Assembly: GCA_020845995.1 (NCBI GenBank)
Contig: JADLES010000173.1
Span: 1-40,661 of the forward strand
DNA: 40,661 bases
Direction of reading: 5' to 3'
Origin: Burkholderiales bacterium
Lineage (GTDB): Bacteria > Pseudomonadota > Gammaproteobacteria > Burkholderiales > SG8-39
The first letter of the stretch is position 1, and each line of letters starts with the position of its first letter. Below, piece by piece: positions 6,962-15,636 of the stretch. Made by a program: the position numbers and the translations under genes. The notes below the pieces were generated by a model. That model was not told the origin of the DNA, searched no databases, and saw only the letters and a program-made list of their open reading frames with translations.

Positions 6962-8660
6962 CGAAGAGCACTCCGTATTCCTCGCGCGCGGCCTCGAGGC
7001 TCACCAGCCCGTTCTTCACGTCGGCGCGCACCGCCTCCAGCGGCCTGCGGCGCGGGTCGCCGTAACCGCCGCCGCCGCCCGCCTTCTGCCGGAAGCGCGT
7101 GCCGCGCGGGATCCCGCGCACGATCTCTTTGGTCTTCGGCACGCGCTCGCGGCCGTCCGGAAAGGTGAGGCGAATCTCGTTGCGCGAGCCAGGCCGGCCG
7201 CCGAAGAGACCGAAGGCGCGCGCTTCCTCCTCTACGCCGTCGCCGAAGGCGACGCCGGTGACGTTGTCGCCGCGGATCTCGAACTCGGTCTCGACCCCCA
7301 CGCCGCCGCGCCAGCGCCCCGCGCCCGCGGAATCCTGCAGGTACTCGTGCTTGACGAGGAAATGCGGATCGTGGATCTCGAACATCTCGTAATCCTGCGC
7401 GAGGATCCCGCCCGCGCAGTTGATGAGGCCGATGTGGTCGTAGCCGTCGGCGCTCCAGGTGCCGCCAGATCCCCCTTTGAGCGACAGGAACAGGATGTCC
7501 ACGTAGGGGCTGCGCCGGCGCGGATCCTCGCCCGACACGGCGAAGCCGAGGAAGCGGTTCCAGCCCGCGGTGACCATCTTCGGCAGCGCCTTGGCGAAAG
7601 CGCGGAAGATGGCGTCCGAGGTCGGCCCGGTGATCGAATTGCCGAACGTGGTCGCCGCCGGAAAGCGCGCGTTGAGGAACGAGCCCTCGGGATTGACGAT
7701 GCGGATCGGCCGCAGGATGCCGGCGTTGTGCGGGATGTCGGGGTCGATCAGCATGAGGAACGTGAGCAGCAGCGCCGAGGCGGTGGCCGAGTACGGCGCG
7801 TTGACGAATCCCGGCGTCTGCGGCGACGATCCCGTGAAGTCGAAGGTAATGCAATCGCCCTTCACCTTCACCGCGAGCTTGATTCGCATCCGCGTGCCGT
7901 CGGTGACGCCGTCGTAGAACGCGTGCGACTCGCCGCGGTAGATGCCGTCGGGAATGGCGGCGATCTCGCGCCGCACGCGCCGCTCGGTGCCGTCGAACAG
8001 CGCTTCCAGCAGTCGCTCCAACCGCGCGCGCCCGAAGCGCGCCGCGAGCCCCTGCAAGCCGCGCTCGCCGACGGTGGCGCCGCCGATCTGCGCCTTGATG
8101 TCCTCCTCGACGATGCCGAGCCGGATATTGGCGAAGATCAGGTTCCAGACATCCCGGCGCAGCCGGCCGCGCTCGACGATCTTCACCGCCGGGATGCGCA
8201 GCGCTTCCTGCCACACCTCGCGCGCTTCCGGGTTGTAGCCGCCCTGCACCGCACCGCCGATGTCGGCCTGGTGCCCCTTGCACGCAGCCCAGGCGAGGAG
8301 CCTGCCGCCGGCGAACACCGGCTTGAACACGGCCACGTCGTTGTTCTGGTTGCCGCCGCTGAACACGTCGTTGTGCAGGATGACGTCGCCCGGATGGACA
8401 TCGTCGCCGAAGAAGCGGATCACGTTCTCGCAGGCCGGCTGCAGCGCGAAAGCGAGCACCGGGATGTACTCGGACTGCTCGAGCATGCGGCCGCGCGCGT
8501 CGTACAGGCCGGTGACGAAATCGCGCGCCTCGTTGAGGATCGGCGAGCGCGTGGTGCGCAGCAGCGTCAGCCCCATCTCCTCGGTGATGGACTTGAGCCG
8601 GCGCTGCAGCACGGCGACCTGCACCGGGTCAATGTCGCGCGATCGCGGACGCTTTCTCAT
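6924..8660 (-). CDS. hyuB: Hydantoinase/oxoprolinase/acetone carboxylase family, subunit B
   Basis: A 578-residue subunit starting MRKRPRSRDIDPVQVAVLQR, with the family's early segment KSITEEMGLTLLRTTRSPI, then NEARDFVTGLYDARGRML and the HPGDVILHNDVFSGGNQNND core. The end carries the glycine-rich KAGGGGGYGDPRRRPLEAV typical of HyuB. With HyuA it forms an ATP-dependent enzyme opening cyclic amides or imides (N-methylhydantoin, 5-oxoproline, lactams) or carboxylating ketones; sequence alone does not separate these. It overlaps hyuA by 4 nt (ATGA), so the subunits should be made in equal amounts. Its 3' end overlaps the VOC gene. The symbol is used in the family sense only. Confidence 0.9.
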   Translation of the reverse strand: MRKRPRSRDIDPVQVAVLQRRLKSITEEMGLTLLRTTRSPILNEARDFVTGLYDARGRMLEQSEYIPVLAFALQPACENVIRFFGDDVHPGDVILHNDVFSGGNQNNDVAVFKPVFAGGRLLAWAACKGHQADIGGAVQGGYNPEAREVWQEALRIPAVKIVERGRLRRDVWNLIFANIRLGIVEEDIKAQIGGATVGERGLQGLAARFGRARLERLLEALFDGTERRVRREIAAIPDGIYRGESHAFYDGVTDGTRMRIKLAVKVKGDCITFDFTGSSPQTPGFVNAPYSATASALLLTFLMLIDPDIPHNAGILRPIRIVNPEGSFLNARFPAATTFGNSITGPTSDAIFRAFAKALPKMVTAGWNRFLGFAVSGEDPRRRSPYVDILFLSLKGGSGGTWSADGYDHIGLINCAGGILAQDYEMFEIHDPHFLVKHEYLQDSAGAGRWRGGVGVETEFEIRGDNVTGVAFGDGVEEEARAFGLFGGRPGSRNEIRLTFPDGRERVPKTKEIVRGIPRGTRFRQKAGGGGGYGDPRRRPLEAVRADVKNGLVSLEAAREEYGVLFDDHNRPYRHPRR

Positions 8661-10729
8661 GTGCCGAGGATGCAGCTGCCGAACGCATCGTACTGCGCAT
8701 GCCACCCGTGCGGCACGACGATGCTGGTGTTGGCGGTCTCGATGATCGCCGGTCCGCGCAGGCGGTTGCCGTGTCCCAGGCGCTCGCCGTCGTAGACCGG
8801 CACCTGGCGGAAACCGCCGCGCGGCGCGAGCCAGGCGGCGCGCCTGCCCTTGCGGGCGCCGGAGCAGTCCGCGGCGCGACGCGGCTGGCGGCCAAGCGGC
8901 GGCCTGGGCACGCCGCCGCTCGCGGCCAGCCGCAGGTTGAGCAGCTCGACCGCGGTGCCCTCGGCGCGCAGCGCGTAGCCGTAGAGGCGGTCGTGCTGCG
9001 CGTGAAAGCGTTCGCGCACTGCGTCCCAGCGCGCCGAGGCGAGTTCCTTCTCGGGAACTTCCACGGTCACCTCGTGATACTGGCCGAGGTAGCGCAGGTC
9101 GAGCGCGAAGCGCATGCGCTGCAGCGACGCGGGGATGCCCTCTGCGGTGAGCGCGCGGCGCGCGGCCGCCCGCAGCTCGCGCGCGAGCCCGTGCACGCGC
9201 CGCGCCAGCGCCGCCCCGCCGTCGAGCAGCCGCGCGCAGCTGCGCACGTAGTCGTGACGCAGGTCGGTGCGCAGCATCCCGGCGGCGCAGAAGATCGAGG
9301 CATCGCGCGGCACGACGACACGCGCGATCTCCAGCTCGGCGGCGATCCCCGCCGCGTGCAATGCGCCGGCGCCGCCCGCGCACACCAGCGGGAATTCGCG
9401 CGGGTCGTAGCCCTTCTTCACCGAGATCTCGCGGATCGCCGCGGCCATGTTGACGTTGATCACGCGCAGCATGCCGTGCGCCGCGCGCTCGAGCGACAGG
9501 CCGAGCGGGCGCGCGATACGCTCGCGGATCGCGCGCCGCGCCGCGGCGGTGTCGAGCGGCATGCGCCCGCCGGCGAAATAATCGGCGGCAAGGTAGCCGA
9601 GCACGAGATTGGCGTCGGTGCAGGTCGGCGCGGCGCCGCCGCGCCCGTAGCAGGCCGGGCCGGGCTCGGCGCCGGCGCTCGCCGGCCCCATGCGCAGCAA
9701 CCCGCCCTGGTCGATCCAGGCGATTGAGCCGCCACCCGCGCCGACGGTATTGATCTCCATGCTCGGCAGCGCCAGGGCGTAGCGGTTCACCGCCGCCGAG
9801 GCGCTCACCGCCGGCGCGCCGTCGCGCACCAGCGCCGCATCGAAGCTGGTGCCGCCCATGTCCATGCTGATGAAGCTCCTCTCGCGCCGCGGCGCCATGC
9901 AGGCGAGGCCCGCGGCGGGAGCAGCCGCCGGGCCCGAGAGCAGCGTGCTCGCCGCGAGCCGCGACACTGCCGCCGGCGAGGCGACGCCGCCGTTCGACTG
10001 CATGATAAGCAGCCGGCCGCGGTAGCGCGCCGCCCGCAGCCGGGCGGCGAGCCTGCCCAGGTAGCCCGCGAGGATCGGCCCCACGGCGGCGTTGAGCACC
10101 GTGGTGCTGGTGCGCTCGTAGAAGCGCACCTGCGGCAGCACCGCCGAGGAAAGCGACAGGTAGGTCCGCGGCAGCCGCCGGCGCAGGATCCGGCCGGCGG
10201 CGCGCTCGTTGCGCGGGTTGGCGTGCGCGTGCAGGAAGCACACCGCCACCGCCTCGACGCCCTCGGCGCGAAAGAGCCGCGCCGCGCGCTCCACGTCCGC
10301 GCCGTCGAGCACCGCGACCAGCGTGCCGTCGGCGGCCACCCGCTCGGTCGCGGGCAGGCGCAGCCAGCGCGGCACGATAGGTTCCGGCGGGTGCCAGCGG
10401 TTGTCGTACATCTCCTCGCGCACGCCGCGGCGCATCTGCAGCGCATCGCGAAAGCCGCGCGTCGTCAACAGCCCCGTGCGCGCCGTCCGGCCGGTGAGCA
10501 CGGCGTTGGTCGTCACGGTCGTGCCGTGCACGATGATGCGCACGCGGCCGAGGAAGCGCTTCAGGTCGAGCCCCTCGCCTTGCGCGAGCGCGGCGAGCCC
10601 GCGCAGCACCGCCTCGGAAGGGTCCGCCGGAGTGGACAACTCCTTGTGGGCCGCGGTACGCCCCCGCCCGCCTGCGAGCAGGAAGTCGGTAAAGGTTCCC
10701 CCCACGTCGATGCCGATGCGATATTCCAT
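8657..10729 (-). CDS. hyuA: Hydantoinase/oxoprolinase/acetone carboxylase family, subunit A
   Basis: A 690-residue ATP-binding subunit of the usual length. It starts MEYRIGIDVGGTFTDFLLAG, an actin-like phosphate-1 motif, followed by HGTTVTTNAVLTGRTARTGL, the hallmark of HyuA/OplAH/AcxA proteins. A second nucleotide-binding region reads FISMDMGGTSFDAALVRDG, and later GAGGGSIAWIDQGG and CAGGAGALHA. It phosphorylates the substrate or bicarbonate so that subunit B can act. It heads the five-gene operon and faces the ABC receptor gene, 112 bp away on the other strand. A palindrome, TGATCTAGATCA, lies 10 bp upstream of its start. Transporter and hydrolase presumably handle the same compound. Confidence 0.92.
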   Translation of the reverse strand: MEYRIGIDVGGTFTDFLLAGGRGRTAAHKELSTPADPSEAVLRGLAALAQGEGLDLKRFLGRVRIIVHGTTVTTNAVLTGRTARTGLLTTRGFRDALQMRRGVREEMYDNRWHPPEPIVPRWLRLPATERVAADGTLVAVLDGADVERAARLFRAEGVEAVAVCFLHAHANPRNERAAGRILRRRLPRTYLSLSSAVLPQVRFYERTSTTVLNAAVGPILAGYLGRLAARLRAARYRGRLLIMQSNGGVASPAAVSRLAASTLLSGPAAAPAAGLACMAPRRERSFISMDMGGTSFDAALVRDGAPAVSASAAVNRYALALPSMEINTVGAGGGSIAWIDQGGLLRMGPASAGAEPGPACYGRGGAAPTCTDANLVLGYLAADYFAGGRMPLDTAAARRAIRERIARPLGLSLERAAHGMLRVINVNMAAAIREISVKKGYDPREFPLVCAGGAGALHAAGIAAELEIARVVVPRDASIFCAAGMLRTDLRHDYVRSCARLLDGGAALARRVHGLARELRAAARRALTAEGIPASLQRMRFALDLRYLGQYHEVTVEVPEKELASARWDAVRERFHAQHDRLYGYALRAEGTAVELLNLRLAASGGVPRPPLGRQPRRAADCSGARKGRRAAWLAPRGGFRQVPVYDGERLGHGNRLRGPAIIETANTSIVVPHGWHAQYDAFGSCILGT

Positions 10730-10737
10730 GCCGGGGA

Positions 10738-10752
10738 TTGATCTAGATCAGG
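10738..10752. promoter_or_regulatory. Palindromic operator candidate between hyuA and the ABC receptor gene
   Basis: TGATCTAGATCA (10739-10750) is a perfect 12-bp palindrome, preceded by T to give TTGAT-CTAG-ATCAG, close to the CRP/FNR consensus TTGAT-N4-ATCAA. It lies 9 bp upstream of the hyuA ATG and about 91 bp upstream of the receptor ATG, so a bound factor could block hyuA and influence the transporter promoter. Binding by a GntR- or TetR-type repressor is equally possible. Confidence 0.45.
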
Positions 10753-10841
10753 TTCAGGCGCAGGATACACGCCCGAGAATGCCGCATGCCGCCGTGCCGG
10801 AGGCGCGCGCGGAATTCGCTGACCAGGAGGAGGAACAACGC

Positions 10842-11978
10842 ATGACCCGCAGATTCTGCACTGCTTTCGCGATCGCCGCCGCGATCGCCGCCGGCGCGGC
10901 GCAAGCGCAAGTCACGATCGGCGTCACGCTCGGCGCCACGGGCCCCGGCGCGTCGCTCGGCATCCACTACAAGAACGCCTTCCAGCTGCTGCCGAATACG
11001 CTCGGCGGCCAGCCGGTCAAATACATCATCCTGGAAGACGGCTCGGATGCGACCAACGCGGGCAAGAACGCGCGCAAGCTCATCACCGAGGACAAGGTGG
11101 ATGTGGTGATGGGCTCGAACGGCGTGCCCTCGTCGCTGCAGATCGCGCAGGTGGCGTTCGAGACCAGGACGCCGTACGTCGTGCTGACGCCGATTGCCCT
11201 GCCGCCGGACAAGTACCACTGGGCGTTCATCGTGCCGCAGCCGACCGAGCTGATGATGGGCGCGGTGGCCGAGCACATGAAGTCCAAGCGCGTGAAGACG
11301 GTCGGCTTCATCGGCTTCTCGGACGCCTGGGGCGACCTGATGTACAAGGCGACCGAGCACTGGGCGCAGAAGTACGGCTACAAGGTGGTCACCAACGAGC
11401 GCTACGCGCGCGCCGACACCAGCGTCACCGGCCAGGTGCTGAAGATCCTGGCGGCGAAACCCGACGCGGTGGTGGTCGGCGGCTCGGGCACCGGCGGCGC
11501 GCTGCCGCACGTGGCGCTGGTCGAGCGCGGCTACAAGGGCCAGATCTATCACAACCACGGCACCGTCAACCGCGAGTTCATCAAGGTCGGCGGCAAGAAC
11601 GTCGAGGGCGCGATCGCGCCCACCGGCCCCCTGATCGTCCCCGAGGAGCTGCCGGTGGCGAACCCGGTCCGCAGCGTCTCGCTCGACTTCACCAAGAGCT
11701 ACGAGAAGACCTTCGGCGCCGGCACCCGCAACGCCTTCGCGGGCTACAGCCACGACGCCGTGATGCTGGTCGGCGCCGCGATTCCCGCCGCGGTGAAGAA
11801 AGCGAAGCCGGGGACGCCCGAGTTCCGCGCCGCGCTGCGCGACGCGCTCGAGAACGTGAAGAACCTGGTCGGCACGCACGGCGTCTACAACACGACGCCG
11901 AAGGACCACAACGGCGAGGACGAGCGCGCGCGCGTGCTGGTGCGGGTCGAGGGCGGCACCTGGCGGCTGATGAAGTGA
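10842..11978 (+). CDS. Branched-chain-amino-acid-type ABC transporter periplasmic receptor
   Basis: A 378-residue exported binding protein. The start at 10842 follows a strong AGGAGG. The first 23 residues (MTRRFCTAFAIAAAIAAGAA then QAQ) are a type I signal peptide, with mature protein from about VTIGVTLGATGPGASLG. The two-lobe receptor fold is indicated by EDGSDATNAGKNARKLITED, VDVVMGSNGVPSSLQIAQVA and GFIGFSDAWGDLMYKATE. Family members bind amino acids, amides, urea or aromatic acids; many in betaproteobacteria serve aromatic or amide breakdown. It heads the plus-strand transporter operon, and a strong terminator hairpin follows its stop, consistent with making far more receptor than permease. 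Divergence from hyuA suggests a ligand related to the HyuAB substrate. Confidence 0.9.
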   Translation: MTRRFCTAFAIAAAIAAGAAQAQVTIGVTLGATGPGASLGIHYKNAFQLLPNTLGGQPVKYIILEDGSDATNAGKNARKLITEDKVDVVMGSNGVPSSLQIAQVAFETRTPYVVLTPIALPPDKYHWAFIVPQPTELMMGAVAEHMKSKRVKTVGFIGFSDAWGDLMYKATEHWAQKYGYKVVTNERYARADTSVTGQVLKILAAKPDAVVVGGSGTGGALPHVALVERGYKGQIYHNHGTVNREFIKVGGKNVEGAIAPTGPLIVPEELPVANPVRSVSLDFTKSYEKTFGAGTRNAFAGYSHDAVMLVGAAIPAAVKKAKPGTPEFRAALRDALENVKNLVGTHGVYNTTPKDHNGEDERARVLVRVEGGTWRLMK

Positions 11979-12005
11979 GCCGCGGCTGATCCCGCAGTAA
12001 CGGAC

Positions 12006-12036
12006 GAGGGGACGGGCAACCGTCCCCTCCTTTTTT
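12006..12036 (+). terminator. Rho-independent terminator or attenuator inside the ABC operon
   Basis: GAGGGGACGG (12006-12015), loop GCAA (12016-12019) and CCGTCCCCTC (12020-12029) form a perfect 10-bp stem, followed after one C by T6 (12031-12036). It lies 27 nt after the receptor stop and 4 nt before the LivH start. Partial readthrough would lower permease and ATPase expression relative to receptor. The hairpin also leaves almost no leader for LivH, whose Shine-Dalgarno sequence is not evident. Confidence 0.85.
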
Positions 12037-12040
12037 CCGC

Positions 12041-13087
12041 GTGACGACCGACATTTTCCTCTGGCTCGCGCAGGACGGGCTCACCAACGGCGCCATCTAC
12101 GCGCTGCTCGCGCTGGCGCTGCTGCTGGTGTTCACGGTAACGCGCGTGATCTTCGTGCCGCAGGGGGAGTTCATCACCTTCGCCGCGCTGTCGCTCGCGC
12201 TGCTCGAATCCGGCCGCGTGCCAGGCACCGTGTACATCCTTGTCTTCGGCGGCCTCGCCGCCGCGGCGATCGAGGCCGCCGCGGCGCTGCGCGCGCGCGC
12301 CTGGCGGCGCCTGCCGCGCATCGTTCTCCTCTATCTCGCGCTGCCGCTCGCCGTCGCCGCGGCGGTCTGGTGGGCGGCGCCGCGCCAGCCGGCGCAGTGG
12401 CTGCAGGTGCTGCTGGTGCTGGCGATGGTGGTGCCGCTGGGTCCGATCGTCTACCGCATCGCCTATCAGCCGCTGGCGAGCGCCTCGATCCTGGTGCTGT
12501 TCATCGTCTCGATGGCGGTGCATTACGTGCTGAGCGGCCTGTCGCTGGTGTTCTTCGGCGGCGAGGGGCTGCGCGCGCGCGCCTTCTCCGATGCGAAGTT
12601 CCGGCTCGGGGTGGTGGAGGTGACCGCGCAGAGCGTCTGGGTCGTGCTCGCGAGCGTGCTGCTGATCGTCGCGCTGTGGCTGCTCTTCGAGCGCACGGCG
12701 TACGGCAAGGCGCTGCGCGCCACCGCCATGAACCGCGTGGGCGCGCGCCTGGTGGGCATCCCGACCGCGCTCACCGGGCAGCTGAGCTTCCTGCTGGCGG
12801 CGTTCATCGGCGCCGCGTCCGGGATCCTCATCGCGCCCATCACCACGCTGTACTACGACACCGGCTTCATCATCGGGCTGAAGGGATTCGTCGGCGGCAT
12901 CCTCGGCGGCATGGCGAGCTATCCGCTGGCGGCGGCGGGCGCGGTCGCGCTCGGGCTGCTGGAGTCGTTTTCCTCCTTCTGGGCGAGCGCCTTCAAGGAG
13001 GTGATCGTCTTTACGATCATCATCCCGATGCTGGTCTGGCTGTCGCTGCGCTCGCACCACATCGAGGAAGAGGAGGAGGAACAGTGA
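12041..13087 (+). CDS. livH: Branched-chain-type ABC transporter permease, LivH family
   Basis: A 348-residue inner-membrane permease. It starts with GTG at 12041, just after the terminator. The N-terminus [20 protein letters not shown] is the LivH signature, followed by [19 protein letters not shown]. About eight hydrophobic segments can be traced. The coupling region around [20 protein letters not shown], where the ATPase docks, is clear. It is longer than the usual 290 residues because of an insertion after the second helix (about residues 65-125, [20 protein letters not shown] onward). The acidic tail is IEEEEEEQ. The stop overlaps the next start (GTGA). Confidence 0.88.
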   Translation: MTTDIFLWLAQDGLTNGAIYALLALALLLVFTVTRVIFVPQGEFITFAALSLALLESGRVPGTVYILVFGGLAAAAIEAAAALRARAWRRLPRIVLLYLALPLAVAAAVWWAAPRQPAQWLQVLLVLAMVVPLGPIVYRIAYQPLASASILVLFIVSMAVHYVLSGLSLVFFGGEGLRARAFSDAKFRLGVVEVTAQSVWVVLASVLLIVALWLLFERTAYGKALRATAMNRVGARLVGIPTALTGQLSFLLAAFIGAASGILIAPITTLYYDTGFIIGLKGFVGGILGGMASYPLAAAGAVALGLLESFSSFWASAFKEVIVFTIIIPMLVWLSLRSHHIEEEEEEQ

Positions 13088-14877
13088 CGCCGGCCGAGGG
13101 CGGACGGGCGCGCGCGCGCGTCGCGTTCTACGCCTTCCTCGCCCTTCTCGTCGCCGCGCCGCTCGCGCTGCCCGAGTTCTACGTCACGCTGATGAACTTC
13201 ATCGGCCTGGCGGCGCTGGTGACGCTCGGCCTGGTGCTGCTGACGGGCATCGCCGGCCTGATGTCCTTCGGCCAGCAGGTGTTCGTGGGCCTGGGCGCCT
13301 ACACCACCGCGGTGCTCGCCACGCGTTACGGAGTGTCGCCCTGGCTGGGACTGGGCGCCGGGCTCGCCCTCACCGCGCTGGTGGCGCTCGCGCTGGGCCT
13401 GATCACGGTCCGGCTCTCGGGCCACTACCTGCCGCTCAGCACCATCGCCTGGGGGATCGCGCTGTACTTCCTCTTCGGCAATCTCGAGATCCTCAACAAG
13501 CACGACGGCATCCAGGACATCCCCGCAGTCGTGCTCGCGGGCTGGAAGATCGATACCGGGCGCGAGTCCTACGTCCTCATCTGGGTCGCCACGCTCGCGG
13601 CGCTGCTCGCCGCGCGCAACCTGCTCGACTCGCGCGCCGGGCGCGCGGTGCGCGCGCTGCGCTTTCGCGCCACCATGGCCGAGAGCTTCGGCGTCGACAC
13701 CGCGCGCCTGAAACTCGTGGTCTTCCTCTACGCGGCGCTGCTGGCCGCGCTCTCGGGCTGGTTGTACGCGCACTTCCTGCGCTTCGTCTCGCCCGGCGCG
13801 TTCGCCGTGCACATCGGCATCGAGTACCTGTTCATGGCGGTGGTGGGCGGCGCGAGCCAGGTCTGGGGCGCGGTGGTCGGCGCCTCGCTGCTGACGCTGC
13901 TCAAGGAGTGGCTCAAGGACATCCTGCCGAAATTCTTCGCGCAGAGCGGCAACTACGAGGTCATCGTGTTCGGACTGCTGATGCTGCCGCTCCTGCACCG
14001 CGCGCGCGACGGCCTGATGCCCCTGCTCGCGCGCCTGGGTGGAGGCGGCAGCGCGGCGCCGGCGCCGCCGGCCCCCGGCGCCGCCCGCGCGCTCCAGGCC
14101 CGCGAGCGCCCGCCCGCCGGCGTCGGGCTGCTCGACGTGAGCGCGCTCGGCAAGAACTTCGGCGGCCTCGCGGCGGTCCGCGACCTTTCCTTCGAGATGA
14201 GGTGCGGCGAGATCCTCGGCCTGATCGGCCCCAACGGCGCCGGCAAGAGCACGGTTTTCAACCTGGTGACGGGCGTGCTGCCGGCGGATGGCGGCGAGGT
14301 GCGCTTCCGCGGCGAGCGCATCGACGCGCTCGCTTCGCGCGAGATCGCGCGCCGCGGTCTCGCGCGCACCTTCCAGCACGTCAACCTCGTGGGCGCGATG
14401 TCGGTGCTGGAGAACGTCGCGATCGGCGCGCACCTGCGCGGCACGCAGGGCACCGTCGCCGCGATGTTGCGCAGGGAGCGCGGCGAGGAGCTCCGGCTCC
14501 TCGCCGAGGCGGCGCGCGCGCTCGAGCGCGTCGGGCTTGCCGCGCATCTGGCCGATGCCGCGGGCAGCCTGCCGCTCGGCCAGCAGCGGCTCGCCGAGAT
14601 CGCGCGCGCGCTCGCCGCCGACCCGGTGCTGCTGCTGCTCGATGAGCCCGCCGCCGGGCTGCGCCTGCAGGAGAAGCGCGCGCTCGCCGGGCTGCTGCGC
14701 GGGCTGCGCGCCGAGGGCATGAGCATCCTGCTCGTCGAGCACGACATGGATTTCGTCATGGGTCTGGTCGACCGGCTGGTGGTCATGGACTTCGGCGAGA
14801 AGATCGCCGAGGGGCTGCCGGCGGAGATCCAGCAGAACCCGGCGGTGATCGAGGCCTACCTGGGCGGAATCGAATGA
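13084..14877 (+). CDS. LivM-LivG fusion: ABC permease joined to its ATPase
   Basis: A 597-residue fusion starting with GTG at 13084 (GTGA overlap with livH). Residues 1-320 are a LivM-type permease: [40 protein letters not shown] and a docking loop near [20 protein letters not shown] linker of about 35 residues rich in Gly, Ala and Pro leads to a LivG-type ATPase. The ATPase has Walker [10 protein letters not shown]-loop RTFQHVNLV, the signature written [15 protein letters not shown] in place of LSGGQ, Walker [12 protein letters not shown] and the switch region [11 protein letters not shown]. Such fusions recur in betaproteobacterial Liv-type systems and fix the permease:ATPase ratio. Its end overlaps livF by 4 nt. 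Confidence 0.88.
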   Translation: MTPAEGGRARARVAFYAFLALLVAAPLALPEFYVTLMNFIGLAALVTLGLVLLTGIAGLMSFGQQVFVGLGAYTTAVLATRYGVSPWLGLGAGLALTALVALALGLITVRLSGHYLPLSTIAWGIALYFLFGNLEILNKHDGIQDIPAVVLAGWKIDTGRESYVLIWVATLAALLAARNLLDSRAGRAVRALRFRATMAESFGVDTARLKLVVFLYAALLAALSGWLYAHFLRFVSPGAFAVHIGIEYLFMAVVGGASQVWGAVVGASLLTLLKEWLKDILPKFFAQSGNYEVIVFGLLMLPLLHRARDGLMPLLARLGGGGSAAPAPPAPGAARALQARERPPAGVGLLDVSALGKNFGGLAAVRDLSFEMRCGEILGLIGPNGAGKSTVFNLVTGVLPADGGEVRFRGERIDALASREIARRGLARTFQHVNLVGAMSVLENVAIGAHLRGTQGTVAAMLRRERGEELRLLAEAARALERVGLAAHLADAAGSLPLGQQRLAEIARALAADPVLLLLDEPAAGLRLQEKRALAGLLRGLRAEGMSILLVEHDMDFVMGLVDRLVVMDFGEKIAEGLPAEIQQNPAVIEAYLGGIE

Positions 14878-15611
14878 GCGCGGCCCTGGAAGTCCGCGAT
14901 CTCTCGGTCGCCTACGGCAAGATCGAGGCGCTGCAGCGCGCGAGCATGCGCGTGGCCGAGGGCGCGATCGTCAGCGTGATCGGCCCGAACGGCGCCGGCA
15001 AAACGACGCTGCTCGGCGCGCTGATGGGGCTGCTGCCCTCGCGCGGCTCGATCCGCTACGCCGGCGAGCCGCTGGAGGGCGTCGAGACCGAGGCGCGCGT
15101 GGCGCGCGGCATGAGCCTGGTGGCCGAGCGCAGGGAACTGTTCGCCGGGATGACGGTCGAGGACAACCTGCTGCTGGGCGCGTTCCCGCGCCGCGGCCGC
15201 GGCGCGCCGGCGATCGCCGCCGACGCGCGGGCGGTGTACGCGCGCTTCCCGCGTCTCAAGGAGCGCGCGCGCCAGCTCGCCGGCACGCTCTCGGGCGGCG
15301 AGCGCCAGATGCTCGCGCTCGGCCGCGCGCTCATGGCGAGGCCGCGCCTGCTGCTGCTGGATGAGCCGAGCCTCGGGCTCGCGCCGCGCATCGTGCGCGA
15401 GACCTTCCGCATCATCGCCGACCTGAAGAAGACCGGCGTCTCGATGCTGCTGGTCGAGCAGAACGCGCGCGCGGCGCTGCAGGTCGCCGACTACGGCTAC
15501 GTGCTCGAGACCGGCGCCATCGTCCTGGAAGGAACCGCGGCCGAGCTGGCCGGAAATCCCAGGGTCATCGAAACCTACCTGGGGCTGAGCGCCGGGGAAC
15601 GCGTCCGCTGA
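14874..15611 (+). CDS. livF: Branched-chain-type ABC transporter ATPase, LivF family
   Basis: A 245-residue ATPase of normal LivF length that begins in an ATGA overlap. It shows Walker [21 protein letters not shown], a signature [19 protein letters not shown], Walker [17 protein letters not shown] and the switch histidine position written [11 protein letters not shown], which is normal for LivF (Gln in place of His). It pairs with the LivG half of the fusion to power import. It is the last gene of the transporter operon. Only 25 bp separate it from the convergent GGDEF/EAL gene, and that gap contains the GC palindrome CGGGCGCGCCCG (15617-15628), which may help termination in both directions. 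Confidence 0.9.
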   Translation: MSAALEVRDLSVAYGKIEALQRASMRVAEGAIVSVIGPNGAGKTTLLGALMGLLPSRGSIRYAGEPLEGVETEARVARGMSLVAERRELFAGMTVEDNLLLGAFPRRGRGAPAIAADARAVYARFPRLKERARQLAGTLSGGERQMLALGRALMARPRLLLLDEPSLGLAPRIVRETFRIIADLKKTGVSMLLVEQNARAALQVADYGYVLETGAIVLEGTAAELAGNPRVIETYLGLSAGERVR

Positions 15612-15636
15612 CCCGCCGGGCGCGCCCGCGCCGGGC

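Noticed and set aside
6408..8795. Long plus-strand ORF opposite hyuB
   Set aside because: It is a GC-rich shadow full of Arg, Ala and His with no motif; the opposite strand encodes a clear HyuB.
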